Shown: piece by piece, positions 1-8,970 of the stretch
Layout: each line of letters begins with the position of its first letter
How positions within the stretch are numbered: position 1 is the first letter of the stretch
Assembly: GCA_965201115.1 (NCBI GenBank)
Contig: OZ241745.1
Coordinates: 806,001-870,000 of the forward strand
Origin: JANQOH01 sp965201115
GTDB taxonomy: Bacteria > Pseudomonadota > Alphaproteobacteria > UBA7887
Length of the DNA stretch: 64,000 nucleotides
Reading direction: 5' to 3'
The notes under the pieces: model-generated
The model's input: the letters and a program-made list of their open reading frames with translations, nothing else
Database searches by the model: none
Told to the model about the DNA's origin: nothing
Made by a program: the position numbers and the translations under genes

Positions 1-2
1 GT

Positions 3-512
3 TCGGGCAAGCCGCAACGCCGCTTCAAGGACTTCATGTGGAGGACGCGCGACAGCTGGAGCTGCGCGCGCCGCGTCGTCGCCAAGGCCGAGTGGACCCA
101 CGGCAAGGCCAACCCGCGTTTCGTCGTCACCTCGATTGCAACCCATCGGGTCCGCGCCCGGCATCTCTACGAGCGGCTTTACTGCCAACGCGGCGAGATG
201 GAGAACCGGATCAAGGAGTGCCAACTCGACTTGTTCGCCGACCGCACGTCGACGCGGGCCATGCGGGCCAACCAGCTGCGCCTGTGGTTCGCGTCCATGG
301 CTTATGTGTTGCTGTGCGCACTGCGCCGCATCGGCCTCGACTACACCGAACTGGCGGTCGCCACATGCGGGAGCCTGCGCCTGAAACTGCTCAAGATCGG
401 CGCTTGGGTCCGCGTCACCGTGCGCCGCGTCAAGATCGCCATGAACGCCGCGCATCCCTTCCAGCGCGAGTTCCGTATCGCCTGCCAACGATTATCCGCC
501 GCCGCGGCGTAA
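3..512 (+). CDS. IS1380-family transposase, C-terminal part (cut by window start)
   Basis: The reading frame is open from the first bases of the window, so only the C-terminal part (about 169 residues) of a DDE transposase is visible. The run RVVAKAEW, then NPRFVVTS, LYCQRGEMENRIKE, QLDLFADRTS, MRANQLRLWFASMAY and LRLKLLKIGA is the signature of the C-terminal part of IS1380-family transposases, where the GEMENRIKE block carries the last acidic catalytic residue. The stop at 510-512 is followed by about 185 bp with no gene. That stretch ends near 684-704 in a motif resembling an IS terminus, and it may be the right end of the element. Family assignment is confident; the element boundaries are not. 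Confidence 0.85.
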   Translation, partial: SGKPQRRFKDFMWRTRDSWSCARRVVAKAEWTHGKANPRFVVTSIATHRVRARHLYERLYCQRGEMENRIKECQLDLFADRTSTRAMRANQLRLWFASMAYVLLCALRRIGLDYTELAVATCGSLRLKLLKIGAWVRVTVRRVKIAMNAAHPFQREFRIACQRLSAAAA

Positions 513-698
513 CGCGGCCACTCTCGCCCTTCCCCTCAACAACGCAGGAACAGCCCGGAACGCGGCCCACCGCCAAACGGCGGACCGCCCCAACGCGCCC
601 CGAAAATGCCCGCCAAGCCCCCCGACCACGAAAACACGCACGCACGACAACCAACGACGCACAAACCGCACGACAACCACCCGTATGAGAAATGCGGG

Positions 699-1253
699 CT
701 AATCGAACGGCGACTCGATCCCGGCCAGGCGGGGCTGGGCGCGGTCCTTGTCGGAGAGGATCGCGCGCGCCTCGGGCAACGGCCATGCGATGCCCAGGGC
801 AGGGTCGTTCCACAGGATGCCGAAGTCATGGCTGGGCGCATAATAGGCGTCCACCTTGTAGATGACCTCGGTATCGGGCTCGATGGTCATGAAGCCGTGG
901 GCGAAGCCGGCGGGCACGAGTATCTGGTTCCACGCCTCGGCCGACAGCACGGCGCTCGCGTGCCGCCCGAAGGTGGGCGAGCCGCGGCGGATATCCACCG
1001 CCACATCGAACGCCGCGCCGCGCACGACGCGCACCAGCTTGGTCTGCGCAAACGGCGGGGCCTGAAAGTGCAGCCCGCGCACCGTGCCTGCGTCGGCGGA
1101 AAGCGAGTGGTTATCCTGCACGAAGTCCACCGCCGCGCCGGCCTCGGCCAGCGCGCGTTTGTTGTACGTCTCCGAGAAAAAGCCCCGGCGGTCGCCGTGC
1201 TTCTTCGGCGTGAGCAGTTTCACGGCGGCGATCGCCGTATCTTCGATTCGCAT
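699..1253 (-). CDS. rfbC: dTDP-4-dehydrorhamnose 3,5-epimerase
   Basis: Cytosolic cupin-fold enzyme of dTDP-L-rhamnose synthesis, which epimerises C3 and C5 of dTDP-4-keto-6-deoxyglucose. The 184-residue product has the normal family length and the expected blocks: GDRRGFFSETY near residues 20-31, FVQDNHSLS around 45, the catalytic-His block GTVRGLHFQ around 57-65, FGRHASAVLS, and LVPAGFAHGFMT with the second conserved His. The C-terminal NDPALGIAWP is also typical. The ATG at 1253 gives the usual MRIEDTAIAAVKLLTP start. No rfbABD genes flank it, so it is an orphan rhamnose gene here, sitting next to an IS end and the AAA duplicates. Confidence 0.93.
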   Translation of the reverse strand: MRIEDTAIAAVKLLTPKKHGDRRGFFSETYNKRALAEAGAAVDFVQDNHSLSADAGTVRGLHFQAPPFAQTKLVRVVRGAAFDVAVDIRRGSPTFGRHASAVLSAEAWNQILVPAGFAHGFMTIEPDTEVIYKVDAYYAPSHDFGILWNDPALGIAWPLPEARAILSDKDRAQPRLAGIESPFD

Positions 1254-1476
1254 TGTACGTCTCCTTGCGGTGTCGGGTTCACCGACGGAACAACGCGTCA
1301 CCCACTTTCCGGCATAGCCCTCGCCATGCCGAAGAAAATCGAGTCTATCGGCACGCGAAAATGGGCGCAGAAGAGTCAATATCGATAGCCGCCGGTATGA
1401 GACGCCCGCATGCCGGTTTGGAGGCCGCGGCGCCCGGACCGACCGGAGGAGGGGCGCCGGCGCTTCCGAACGGGCG

Positions 1477-3060
1477 CTACATGCCCCAGACGTGGACGGC
1501 GGCGCGTTCGGCGTGTTCGACGCGGTGGAAGATCTTGTCGGCCCAATCGCCCTCGCCGCGGTCGAACACCACGAGGTGGCCCTCCGCGGCCGCGCAGCGG
1601 TCCATATACGCCCCGGTCTGCAAAACCCCGTCGCGCACCGTCTTGTCCAAACCGCCGCGCAATATCTTGCACTCCACGACATATTTGCGCGTTTCGGGCG
1701 CCCCTTCGGGCCACGGCCACACGATGAGCAGGTCCACCCGCCCGCGGCCCAGGCCGTATTCGCGCTCGATGCGGCCCCCGCCATTGACGATGCGTTGCAG
1801 AAACGCCTGAAGAAGCAACTGCGGACCCGCCTCGAGATACTCGAAGCGCTCTACCCAATGCTCCGAATGCTCGCGGAAAAACTCTTGGAACGCCGTGAGC
1901 AGTTTCGGAACATTCAAACTGTCGTCGTCGTTGACGTACCACGCGGTTTCGTGCGGCAGCGTTTCCTGCGCGTAGGCGGCGAGTTCGCGCGGGACGACTT
2001 CGGCGTATATGGGGTTGGCGATGCGCACGGGCGCGTCGCGGGCGACCAGGCCCAGGTCGCGCACATACTCGATGTCGCGCAGGGATGCGTCCCGGTCGGC
2101 TTCGCCGCCGCTCAGCAGCGGTTCGATGACGCGTCGGACGCGGGGTTCGCTGAGTTTGTCGGCCAGTTGGTCGAGATGCGTCTCGCGGCGCAGGATGAGC
2201 TGCTCCTGCGCGTCGATGATGTCGGCCTCGGTTATCGCCCGCGCGCGGTCGCGACGGCGCCTGTCGCGGAAGCACGCTTCGGCCGCCATTGCGTTGACCA
2301 GCCAAGGCTGGCCCTGCGATTGCGTCCATATGCGCTCGGCGGCGCCGGGCGCGAAGGCCTGGCCGGTCTCATCGGTGTGCTGCGCAAGCAGGGCGGTCGT
2401 TTCGTCGCGCGAGAAATCGCCCAAGCGGAGCGATCTGTCCTTGATATTGAAGGCGCTTCCGCCGGCGACGAGGGCCTTGCCGTCGGGGGAGCGGATGCGG
2501 TAGTCGCGCACGTCGCGCACGCCGCACAGGACCACGCTTTGCGGGAAGGCCCGCGGGCGCATGTTGTAACCCGCGCGCAGCTGGCGCAGGACCGAAACCA
2601 GCGTATCGCCCACCAGCGTGTCGATTTCGTCGATAAGCAGAACGAGCGGGCGCGGGTCGGCTTGCGCCCAGCGGCGCAAGGTATGCCGGAGCGCGCCGTC
2701 CGGGCCGTTGCTTTCCAGCATCTCGGCTCGGACGCCTTCGACGAAATCATCGCCGAGCGTGTCCGAGGCGCAGCCCGCGAGTTCGCCGAGGATGGCGCGC
2801 ATGGCCCTGGCGGTATCCTCGCGTCCTGCCTGACCGACCTCGAAGTTGGCGTACACGCAACGGTATTCGCCCTCGGCGTTCAGGCGGTCGCGCAAGGCGA
2901 GCAGCACCGAGGTCTTGCCCGTCTGCCGCGGCGCGTGCAGCACGAAATAGCGCCAGTCGCGAATCAGATCGAGCACGCCGTCGAGATCGATCCGGCTGAG
3001 CGGGGGGACGCCGTAGTGCCTTTCGGCAACTATAGGGCCGCTGGTGTTGAACGAGCGCAT
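1477..3060 (-). CDS. AAA-like ATPase with C-terminal nuclease-like domain, copy 2
   Basis: A 527-residue ATP-binding protein of the AAA-like class (AAA_35/AAA_16 type). Walker A is APRQTGKTS at residues 43-51 and Walker B is LLIDEID around 141-147, followed by a sensor-like strand VVLCGVRD. The C-terminal quarter has a PD-(D/E)XK-like arrangement: GRVDLLIVW, then YVVECKI about 25 residues later. Partner and substrate are unknown. It is a tandem paralogue of the gene at 3132-4715, of identical length and with near-identical protein except for residues about 57-137. The start MRSFNTSGPIV is shared by both copies. Such ATPase/nuclease-like proteins are common in accessory regions, so a defence or mobile-element role is possible but not shown. 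Confidence 0.75.
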   Translation of the reverse strand: MRSFNTSGPIVAERHYGVPPLSRIDLDGVLDLIRDWRYFVLHAPRQTGKTSVLLALRDRLNAEGEYRCVYANFEVGQAGREDTARAMRAILGELAGCASDTLGDDFVEGVRAEMLESNGPDGALRHTLRRWAQADPRPLVLLIDEIDTLVGDTLVSVLRQLRAGYNMRPRAFPQSVVLCGVRDVRDYRIRSPDGKALVAGGSAFNIKDRSLRLGDFSRDETTALLAQHTDETGQAFAPGAAERIWTQSQGQPWLVNAMAAEACFRDRRRRDRARAITEADIIDAQEQLILRRETHLDQLADKLSEPRVRRVIEPLLSGGEADRDASLRDIEYVRDLGLVARDAPVRIANPIYAEVVPRELAAYAQETLPHETAWYVNDDDSLNVPKLLTAFQEFFREHSEHWVERFEYLEAGPQLLLQAFLQRIVNGGGRIEREYGLGRGRVDLLIVWPWPEGAPETRKYVVECKILRGGLDKTVRDGVLQTGAYMDRCAAAEGHLVVFDRGEGDWADKIFHRVEHAERAAVHVWGM

Positions 3061-3131
3061 GGCGGCAGTATGCCATATCCGGGCCGCCCCGCAAGCCCCC
3101 CGGAACCGTTGGCGCGCTGTCGGGCCGGGCG

Positions 3132-4715
3132 CTACATGCCCCAGACGTGGACGGCGGCGCGTTCCGTGCGTTCGACGCGGTGGAAGATCTTGCTCGCCCA
3201 ATCGCCCTCGCCGCGGTCGAACACCACCAAGTGGCCCTCCGCGGCCGCGCAGCGGTCCATATACGCCCCGGTCTGCAAAACCCCGTCGCGCACCGTCTTG
3301 TCCAAACCGCCGCGCAAGATCTTGCACTCCACGACATATTTGCGCGTTTCGGGCGCTCCTTCGGGCCACGGCCACACGATGAGCAGGTCCACCCGCCCGC
3401 GGCCCAGGCCGTATTCGCGCTCGATGCGGCCCCCGCCATTGACGATGCGTTGCAGAAACGCCTGAAGCAGAAGCTGCGGACCCGCCTCGAAGTAATCGAA
3501 GCGCTCTACCCAATGCTCCGAATGCTCGCGGAAAAACTCCTGGAACGCCGTGAGCAGTTTCGGAACATTCAAACTGTCGTCGTCGTTGACGTACCACGCG
3601 GTTTCGTGCGGCAGCGTTTCCTGTGCGTAGGCGGCGAGTTCTCGCGGGACGACTTCGGCGTATATGGGGTTGGCGATGCGCACGGGCGCGTCGCGGGCGA
3701 TCAGGCCCAGGTCGCGCACATACTCGATGTCGCGCAGGGATGCGTCCCTGTCGGCCTCGCCGCCGCTCAACAGGGGTTCTATTACACGCCGCACGCGGGG
3801 TTCGCTGAGTTTGTCGGCCAGTTGGTCGAGATGCGTCTCGCGGCGCAGGATGAGCTGCTCCTGCGCGTCGATGATGTCGGCTTCGGTTATCGCCCGCGCG
3901 CGGTCGCGGCCGCGCCTGTCGCGGAAACATGCTTGCCTCGCGATCGCGTTGACCAGCCACGGCTGGCCTTGCGATTGCGTCCATATGCGCTCGGCGGCGC
4001 CGGGCGCGAAAACCTGGCCGGTCTCATCGGTGTGCTGCGCGAGCAGGGCGGCCGTTTCGTCGCGCGAGAAATCGCCGAGGCGCAGCGATTCGTCCTTGAT
4101 GTTGAAGGCGCTTCCGCCGGCGACGAGGGCCTTGCCGTCGGGGGAGCGGATGCGGTAGTCGCGCACATCGCGCACGCCGCACAGGACCACGCTCTGCGGA
4201 AAGGCCCGCGGGCGCATGTCGTAGCCCGCGCGCAGCTGGCGCAGGACCGAAACCAGCGTATCGCCCACCAGCGTGTCGATTTCGTCGATGAGCAGAACGA
4301 GCGGGCGCGGGGCGGCCGCCGCCCAGAGGGTCAAGACCTCCCGAAGCGCGCCGTCCGGGTTGCCGCGTTCCAGCGCCTCGGCTCCGATATCGTAAACCGA
4401 CGTGTCGTCGAGCGTAATCCGCGCGCGCAGCGCGAGTTCGCCCAATATGGCGCGCACGGCCCTGCCGACGTCATCGCGCGCCGTCTGGCCGCTCTCGACA
4501 TTGGCGTACACGCAGCGGTATTCGCCCCCATCGTTCAGCAGGTCCTGCAACGCCAGCAGCACCGAGGTCTTGCCCGTCTGCCGCGGCGCGTGCAGCACGA
4601 AGTAGCGCCAGTCGCGAATCAGGCCAAACACGCCGTCGAGATCGATCCGGCGCAGGGGCGGGATGCCGTAGTGCTTTTCGGCGACTATCGGGCCGCTGGT
4701 GTTGAAGGAGCGCAT
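3132..4715 (-). CDS. AAA-like ATPase with C-terminal nuclease-like domain, copy 1
   Basis: A 527-residue paralogue of the gene immediately downstream (1477-3060), with the same ATG context and the same MRSFNTSGPIV start. Walker A APRQTGKTS lies at 43-51, Walker B LVLLIDEID at 139-147, and the C-terminal GRVDLLIVW with YVVECKI forms a PD-(D/E)XK-like pair near residues 450-480. The two copies differ mainly between residues about 57 and 137, between Walker A and Walker B. Elsewhere the differences are single residues. The 71-bp gap to the next copy suggests a recent tandem duplication and possible co-transcription. Family membership is solid at the ATPase level; the nuclease-like reading of the C-terminus is inferred. 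Confidence 0.75.
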   Translation of the reverse strand: MRSFNTSGPIVAEKHYGIPPLRRIDLDGVFGLIRDWRYFVLHAPRQTGKTSVLLALQDLLNDGGEYRCVYANVESGQTARDDVGRAVRAILGELALRARITLDDTSVYDIGAEALERGNPDGALREVLTLWAAAAPRPLVLLIDEIDTLVGDTLVSVLRQLRAGYDMRPRAFPQSVVLCGVRDVRDYRIRSPDGKALVAGGSAFNIKDESLRLGDFSRDETAALLAQHTDETGQVFAPGAAERIWTQSQGQPWLVNAIARQACFRDRRGRDRARAITEADIIDAQEQLILRRETHLDQLADKLSEPRVRRVIEPLLSGGEADRDASLRDIEYVRDLGLIARDAPVRIANPIYAEVVPRELAAYAQETLPHETAWYVNDDDSLNVPKLLTAFQEFFREHSEHWVERFDYFEAGPQLLLQAFLQRIVNGGGRIEREYGLGRGRVDLLIVWPWPEGAPETRKYVVECKILRGGLDKTVRDGVLQTGAYMDRCAAAEGHLVVFDRGEGDWASKIFHRVERTERAAVHVWGM

Positions 4716-4910
4716 GACGCCGCCATCGTACAGCATCCGCGCCGCCCGCGGGAGCGCCGGCATCCGTTTGCCTCTCGGAGGCAGTCGGCCGGATACGCAC
4801 AAGCCCGTCCCCGGTGGGCGAACCCGCGTATCGCCAAGCCGCGCTACGCTGCGGGGGCCGACGATCCCCGACGCGGTGCGTCCGCGTGTCGCGACCGATT
4901 CGGCCCGGCG

Positions 4911-5600
4911 TTATCGCCCCGTCCGTCCCAACTCGCGAACGCGGCGCGCAAGGTCCCGGTTGCCCGCCGCGGACCCGCGGGCTTCCCGCCGCAGGGCGGC
5001 GGTCAACGACTTGCGATCCATCGCGGCGATACGCTCGTCCCCTTCCCGATAAGATCTCTCGCCAAACGCCTCCCCGGCAGCGAACGCGAGACAGGCCCGC
5101 ACGTCGACGCCCCGAGGCGCCCACCGGCGCACCGCCGCGGCGTTCGCGGCGAGCCGTTCGAGCACTTTGGGGAAGTCCTGCCTCGGAACGCGCCTCGTCT
5201 TTGTTTCGACGACCCATAGTCCCGCCGGCGTCGCCACCAGATGGTCGATATCGCCTTCCTTCGTGATCGCACTCTCCATGACTCCATGAGCTACGGCGCA
5301 TCCGGGCGCCCTTATCGCATCCTCGATCGCCTGGCCGACGGACATTTCGCTCGCCAACCCCCTTTCGATGCCCAACGATCCCCACCGACCGCCGAATACG
5401 ACGCGAAGGGCCGCCGCCACGAATATCCAAAACGCGGCCAATATCGCGATCATGGCCGCCCCGGGCGCCCGCAGCTGCAACTGCTGGCCGATCAAGGCGC
5501 CGAGCAACAACGCCGCGACGACAATTATCGTCCGGTTGCGCCGATCGAGTTTCCCGCGCAGCCATTGGCCCGGTTGCCGCGCCGTGTTGCTGCGTTTCAT
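4911..5600 (-). CDS. NERD-domain membrane protein
   Basis: A 229-residue protein with a basic N-terminus (about 23 residues) and two closely spaced hydrophobic helices at about 24-42 and 46-68. A soluble nuclease-related domain (NERD) follows. The core GDIDHLVATPAGLWVVETKT near 115-135 has the acidic-hydrophobic-ETK pattern of the NERD/PD-(D/E)XK fold. The combination of membrane anchor and NERD is common in bacteria, but substrates are rarely known. It lies between the AAA pair and the NotI-type R-M pair on the same strand, within a defence-like cluster, with about 195 bp on its upstream side and a similar gap downstream. Family call is good; function is unknown. Confidence 0.75.
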   Translation of the reverse strand: MKRSNTARQPGQWLRGKLDRRNRTIIVVAALLLGALIGQQLQLRAPGAAMIAILAAFWIFVAAALRVVFGGRWGSLGIERGLASEMSVGQAIEDAIRAPGCAVAHGVMESAITKEGDIDHLVATPAGLWVVETKTRRVPRQDFPKVLERLAANAAAVRRWAPRGVDVRACLAFAAGEAFGERSYREGDERIAAMDRKSLTAALRREARGSAAGNRDLARRVRELGRTGR

Positions 5601-5695
5601 CGCTCATCCTCCCTCGACGCCGGCGCGCACGAGAATTCGCCGCTGTCCCCGCGCAGGTCCGCTTGACGCAGATCCGATCGAGCGGCCGCCCGATC

Positions 5696-6565
5696 TCAAC
5701 GGCTGTCGCGCAGCGGTCTGAGTTTCGCGGCCATCGCCGATTCGAACTCAGCTCGCTTGACCGTATTCGCCGCGCTCAGCTTGCTGCAGGAAGCGTCGAG
5801 CGACAGCATTTCCCAGTGATAGCGTTCGAGCGCGCCGCTTTCCCCTATCGTCGGCACGAGCCACACGATTTCTCCATCGTCCAGATCGCGAACCGGGATC
5901 TTGCTGGCTCCCCCAACCGCCTCGAAAAACGGCGCATCGACGGCAACCGCAAGTTTCTTGCCCCATCGTCGAAGCGTGGGGGCCTTGATTTGGAGTTGCG
6001 GCATGAGTCGCTTCGCGCTCGACGACCGCCAATCCGGACGGCGCACGGCGTTTGGAAACGGAGGAGAAATCCCGTCGTCCGTCCGCAGTCTCTCGAATTC
6101 GGTTCGCATGTTTTGCCCGGAGAAATAGACGGCCTGGACCTCCAGCCCGTACCAGTTCGGGCTGCCCGATTTACCGTTCGCCAGGACCATATCGATCCGT
6201 CCCGCCGCTTTCTCCGTCGCGGCCGAGCGCATGAACGGGGTCTCGCGGGCCACGTGTGCGCGTGCAAGGTCGAAGCCGACGATCTCGGCCAGCCAGCGCG
6301 GCAAGACGTCGCCGTGTTCGAAACGCTTCGGGCACAGGATGACCGGCGAACCCGCGGGGCGCGATATTCTTCCGCCGTCGCCGCTTTCGTAGCGCCGAAA
6401 CGAACACACGCCGCCACGCTTGTTACAACGCACGCTCCCTCTTTGGAACGGGCAAGGCGGCGCGGGCGCATCGTCCAATGCGGCGGCGGCAAGCGTTTGC
6501 CGACGCGCCGGGGTCATCTCGACGAACGGTTCTCCGAACCATTCCGCGATGCCGTAGCGGGTCAT
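5696..6565 (-). CDS. NotI-family type II restriction endonuclease
   Basis: A 289-residue protein matching the NotI restriction endonuclease family (PF12183). It starts RYGIAEWFGEPF, has a cysteine-rich metal-binding region (CPF...C.KRGGVCSFRRY and CPKRF), and then the PD-(D/E)XK-like core with GRIDMVL and YGLEVQAVYFSGQNM. The family hallmark KRLMPQLQIKAPTLRRWGKK follows. Its start codon overlaps the stop of the adenine methyltransferase gene upstream (ATGA, 6562-6565), so the two are translationally coupled and form an R-M operon. The methyltransferase is made first, as expected for host protection. The recognition sequence cannot be read from sequence, but see the finding on the mismatch between NotI specificity and an adenine methylase. 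Confidence 0.88.
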   Translation of the reverse strand: MTRYGIAEWFGEPFVEMTPARRQTLAAAALDDAPAPPCPFQRGSVRCNKRGGVCSFRRYESGDGGRISRPAGSPVILCPKRFEHGDVLPRWLAEIVGFDLARAHVARETPFMRSAATEKAAGRIDMVLANGKSGSPNWYGLEVQAVYFSGQNMRTEFERLRTDDGISPPFPNAVRRPDWRSSSAKRLMPQLQIKAPTLRRWGKKLAVAVDAPFFEAVGGASKIPVRDLDDGEIVWLVPTIGESGALERYHWEMLSLDASCSKLSAANTVKRAEFESAMAAKLRPLRDSR

Positions 6566-7431
6566 GCGAACAGCGGCGCGGGCGCGATGGCGAGTTCCGC
6601 GATGCGGTCGTGGTGGGCGTTTTTCATGCGTATCTCGACGGCGTGGAAACCGTGCCGGGCGACCAGCTCCAGAATTTCCGGCGCGCGGTCCCAGGTCATC
6701 AGGAAATTCGCCCGCGTATCGGCCAATACACGGAAGAGGCGGGCGTGGTCTATCGCATTGTGGCTGTACAGCCGGGCGCCCGCGCGTTTGCCGCCGGCGG
6801 TGTAGGGGGGATCGACGAAGACCGCGGCGCGGCGGCCGTGTTCGCGAAGCAGCGGCTCCAGCAGGCCCAAGCCGTCGCCCTCGCGGAAATCGATGCGGTC
6901 GGCGCGGGCCGCGATGGCGTTCAGCCGTTTCGCGAGCGTTTCCGGATACCAGCGCGAGGCGACGCCCTTGCCGTTTTCGCCATGGCGGATAAGCGAGGCG
7001 CCCGGCGCCATGATGCCGGAATTGCGCGTCCGGTTGCGGACCAGCGCGCGGAAGGCGCGGTCGAGCTCGTCGGCGGCGGGGCATCGCTCGAGCGCGCAAA
7101 TGTTTTCCCTCGTGGGCTTGAAATTGCGCACGCGCTCGGCCAAGGCCTGCCCGTCGCGCAGCGCGGCGCGCCAGAAGACGGCGACCTCGGGGTCGATCTC
7201 GACCATGACGCAGTGCCGCGCCAGCCCCTCCATGACCGCGGTCAGCGACGCGGTGGCGCCGCCGGCGAAAGGCTCGATCAGGGTTTCCGGGCGCGTCCGC
7301 GCCAACCACTCGCGGATGTGGGGGATCAGCCACGTCTTCCCGCCGGGGTAGCGAAGCGGGCTGCGTTGCGGGACCGACGCGACATTGACCGCCGGGATGC
7401 GCGATATCGGGATTTCCGGGCCGGGCGGCAT
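6562..7431 (-). CDS. D12-class DNA adenine-N6 methyltransferase
   Basis: A 289-residue methyltransferase of the Dam/D12 class, which transfers methyl from SAM to adenine N6. Motif X/I region: PLRYPGGKTWL near 26-36 and ETLIEPFAGGATASL near 49-63 (FxGxG-like). The catalytic motif IV is DPPYTAGG near residue 212. A VMVEIDPEVAVFWRA segment corresponds to motif II. It is the partner methylase of the NotI-family endonuclease, whose ATG overlaps this gene's TGA. The ATG at 7431 gives a short N-terminal tail before the conserved core; a downstream start near the PLRYPGGK block cannot be excluded. Confidence 0.9.
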   Translation of the reverse strand: MPPGPEIPISRIPAVNVASVPQRSPLRYPGGKTWLIPHIREWLARTRPETLIEPFAGGATASLTAVMEGLARHCVMVEIDPEVAVFWRAALRDGQALAERVRNFKPTRENICALERCPAADELDRAFRALVRNRTRNSGIMAPGASLIRHGENGKGVASRWYPETLAKRLNAIAARADRIDFREGDGLGLLEPLLREHGRRAAVFVDPPYTAGGKRAGARLYSHNAIDHARLFRVLADTRANFLMTWDRAPEILELVARHGFHAVEIRMKNAHHDRIAELAIAPAPLFA

Positions 7432-7451
7432 CGGGCGGCCCCCGCCTCGGG

Positions 7452-7922
7452 CTATGCCGCCGCCTTGCGATAGGCGATCGATATGGTTTCGGCCACGCAG
7501 GCGGGGCGGTCGGAGCCTTCGAGTTCGACGGTGACGTCGCCGATGACGCGCAGGCCGTTATTCTTGACGTCCTCGGCGCGTTTCACGCGCAGGCGGGCGC
7601 GCACGCGGCTTCCGGCGGGGACCGGCGCGGTGAAGCGGATGCGGTTGCAGCCGTAGTTCAGCCCGTGCGCCACGCCGTCGATCCGGTAGATACTGTAGAT
7701 CATCTGCGGCAGCAGCGAGAGCGTGAGATAGCCGTGGGCGATGGTCTTGCCGCCGGGCAGTTCGCGCGCGGCGCGTTTCGGGTTCACATGGATCCACTGG
7801 AAATCGCCGGTGGCCTCGGCGAATTTGTCGATGCGCTCCTGCGTTACGTCGACCCACGGGCTGACGCCGAGTTCGTCCCCCGCCAAGGCCTTCATGGCCT
7901 CGAAACTCTCGATTACCCGCAC
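7452..7922 (-). CDS. MaoC-family (R)-specific enoyl-CoA hydratase
   Basis: A 156-residue hot-dog-fold dehydratase that hydrates trans-2-enoyl-CoA to (R)-3-hydroxyacyl-CoA. The hydratase-2 motif is clear: FAEATGDFQWIHVNP with the Asp and His of the active site, followed by GKTIAHGYLTLSLLP. I chose the GTG at 7922 because it is preceded by a GGGGAGGG ribosome-binding site at good spacing and yields the family-typical start RVIESFEAMKALAG; reading further upstream would add about 56 atypical residues. It is divergent from the beta-oxidation genes starting at 8035, sharing a 112-bp intergenic region that probably holds both promoters. Confidence 0.9.
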   Translation of the reverse strand: MRVIESFEAMKALAGDELGVSPWVDVTQERIDKFAEATGDFQWIHVNPKRAARELPGGKTIAHGYLTLSLLPQMIYSIYRIDGVAHGLNYGCNRIRFTAPVPAGSRVRARLRVKRAEDVKNNGLRVIGDVTVELEGSDRPACVAETISIAYRKAAA

Positions 7923-8034
7923 GTCGCTTCCCTCCCCCGCGTTGCGGTACGCCCAAGCGGTCGGGTAGGCTGGTCTCGACCGCGCGCCGCACGATAGCGA
8001 ACGGGCGCGCGGCAAGGCAAGGCGGCGGAGCGGC

Positions 8035-8970
8035 ATGGGCGGCGTGGACCGGATCGGCTTTATCGGACTCGGCGAGATGGGCGGGCGCATGGCGCGGCGG
8101 CTGGCGGCGGCGGGGCATGCGCTCGCCGCCTACGACGCCGCCGGCACGGCCGCGCGCGCGCCCGAAGGCTCCGAGCTGTGCGATTCGGCCGCGGCGGTCG
8201 CGGCCGCCGCCGGGACGGTGCTGCTGTCGCTGCCCGACGGCCCGGCAGTACGAACCGTATGCGCGGAAATCGCCGCCGCCGCCGCGCCGCGCGCCGCCCG
8301 CTGCGTCGTCGATCACTCGACCATCGGCCCCGAGGCGGCGGAGGCGGTCGCGGAAACGCTCGCCGCGGCGGGCGTCGCCTACCTGGATGCGCCGGTGAGC
8401 GGCGGCACGCGCGGCGCGGCCGAAGGAACGCTGGCCATGATGGCGGCGGGCGACGCGCGCCGGTTCGCCGCGCTCAAGCCGATTCTCGGCGCGATGGCCG
8501 CCAACCTGTTCCATGTCGGAGACGCGCCGGGGCAGGGGCAGGCCATGAAACTGCTCAACAACATGCTGTCGGGCGCGGCGATGGCGGCCACGACCGAGGC
8601 GGCGGCGTTCGGCGAGGCGCGCGGGCTGGACCTCGAGACCGTTATGGCGGTAGTCAACGTCTCCACGGGCCGCAACACCGCGACGAGCGACAAGTTCCCG
8701 AACCGGATTATCCCCGGCACGTTCGACGCCGGCTTCACTGTCGATCTGTTGAGCAAGGACATCGACCTGTTTCTCGCCGCCGCGGCGGCCGAGGGAACCG
8801 GCGCGCCGGTCGGCGGCGCGGTCGGCGACACGCTGCGCGCGATGAAGCGGGCCATGCCCGGCGCTGACTTCACGCGCATCTATACGTTCCACAAGGCCCG
8901 CCACAACGGCGGCAAACGGCGCCAGGGGGCTCGCGAGCCCGAGGGCGCGGCGAATCGGAGGGCGCCATGA
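8035..8970 (+). CDS. 3-hydroxyisobutyrate dehydrogenase-family oxidoreductase
   Basis: A 311-residue NAD(P)-dependent beta-hydroxyacid dehydrogenase. The Rossmann GxGxMG block is GFIGLGEMGGRMA at 8-20. The substrate-binding motif DAPVSGGTRGA lies near 121-131 and the catalytic-Lys block GQAMKLLNNML near 176. The C-terminal helix with LLSKDIDL fits the family. The last about 20 residues are a basic tail without family similarity. Its stop overlaps the ATG of the FadJ-like gene (8967-8970), so it heads the operon and is translationally coupled to it. The likely role is oxidation of a branched 3-hydroxyacid in the acyl-CoA degradation pathway; the exact substrate is not determined. Confidence 0.88.
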   Translation: MGGVDRIGFIGLGEMGGRMARRLAAAGHALAAYDAAGTAARAPEGSELCDSAAAVAAAAGTVLLSLPDGPAVRTVCAEIAAAAAPRAARCVVDHSTIGPEAAEAVAETLAAAGVAYLDAPVSGGTRGAAEGTLAMMAAGDARRFAALKPILGAMAANLFHVGDAPGQGQAMKLLNNMLSGAAMAATTEAAAFGEARGLDLETVMAVVNVSTGRNTATSDKFPNRIIPGTFDAGFTVDLLSKDIDLFLAAAAAEGTGAPVGGAVGDTLRAMKRAMPGADFTRIYTFHKARHNGGKRRQGAREPEGAANRRAP

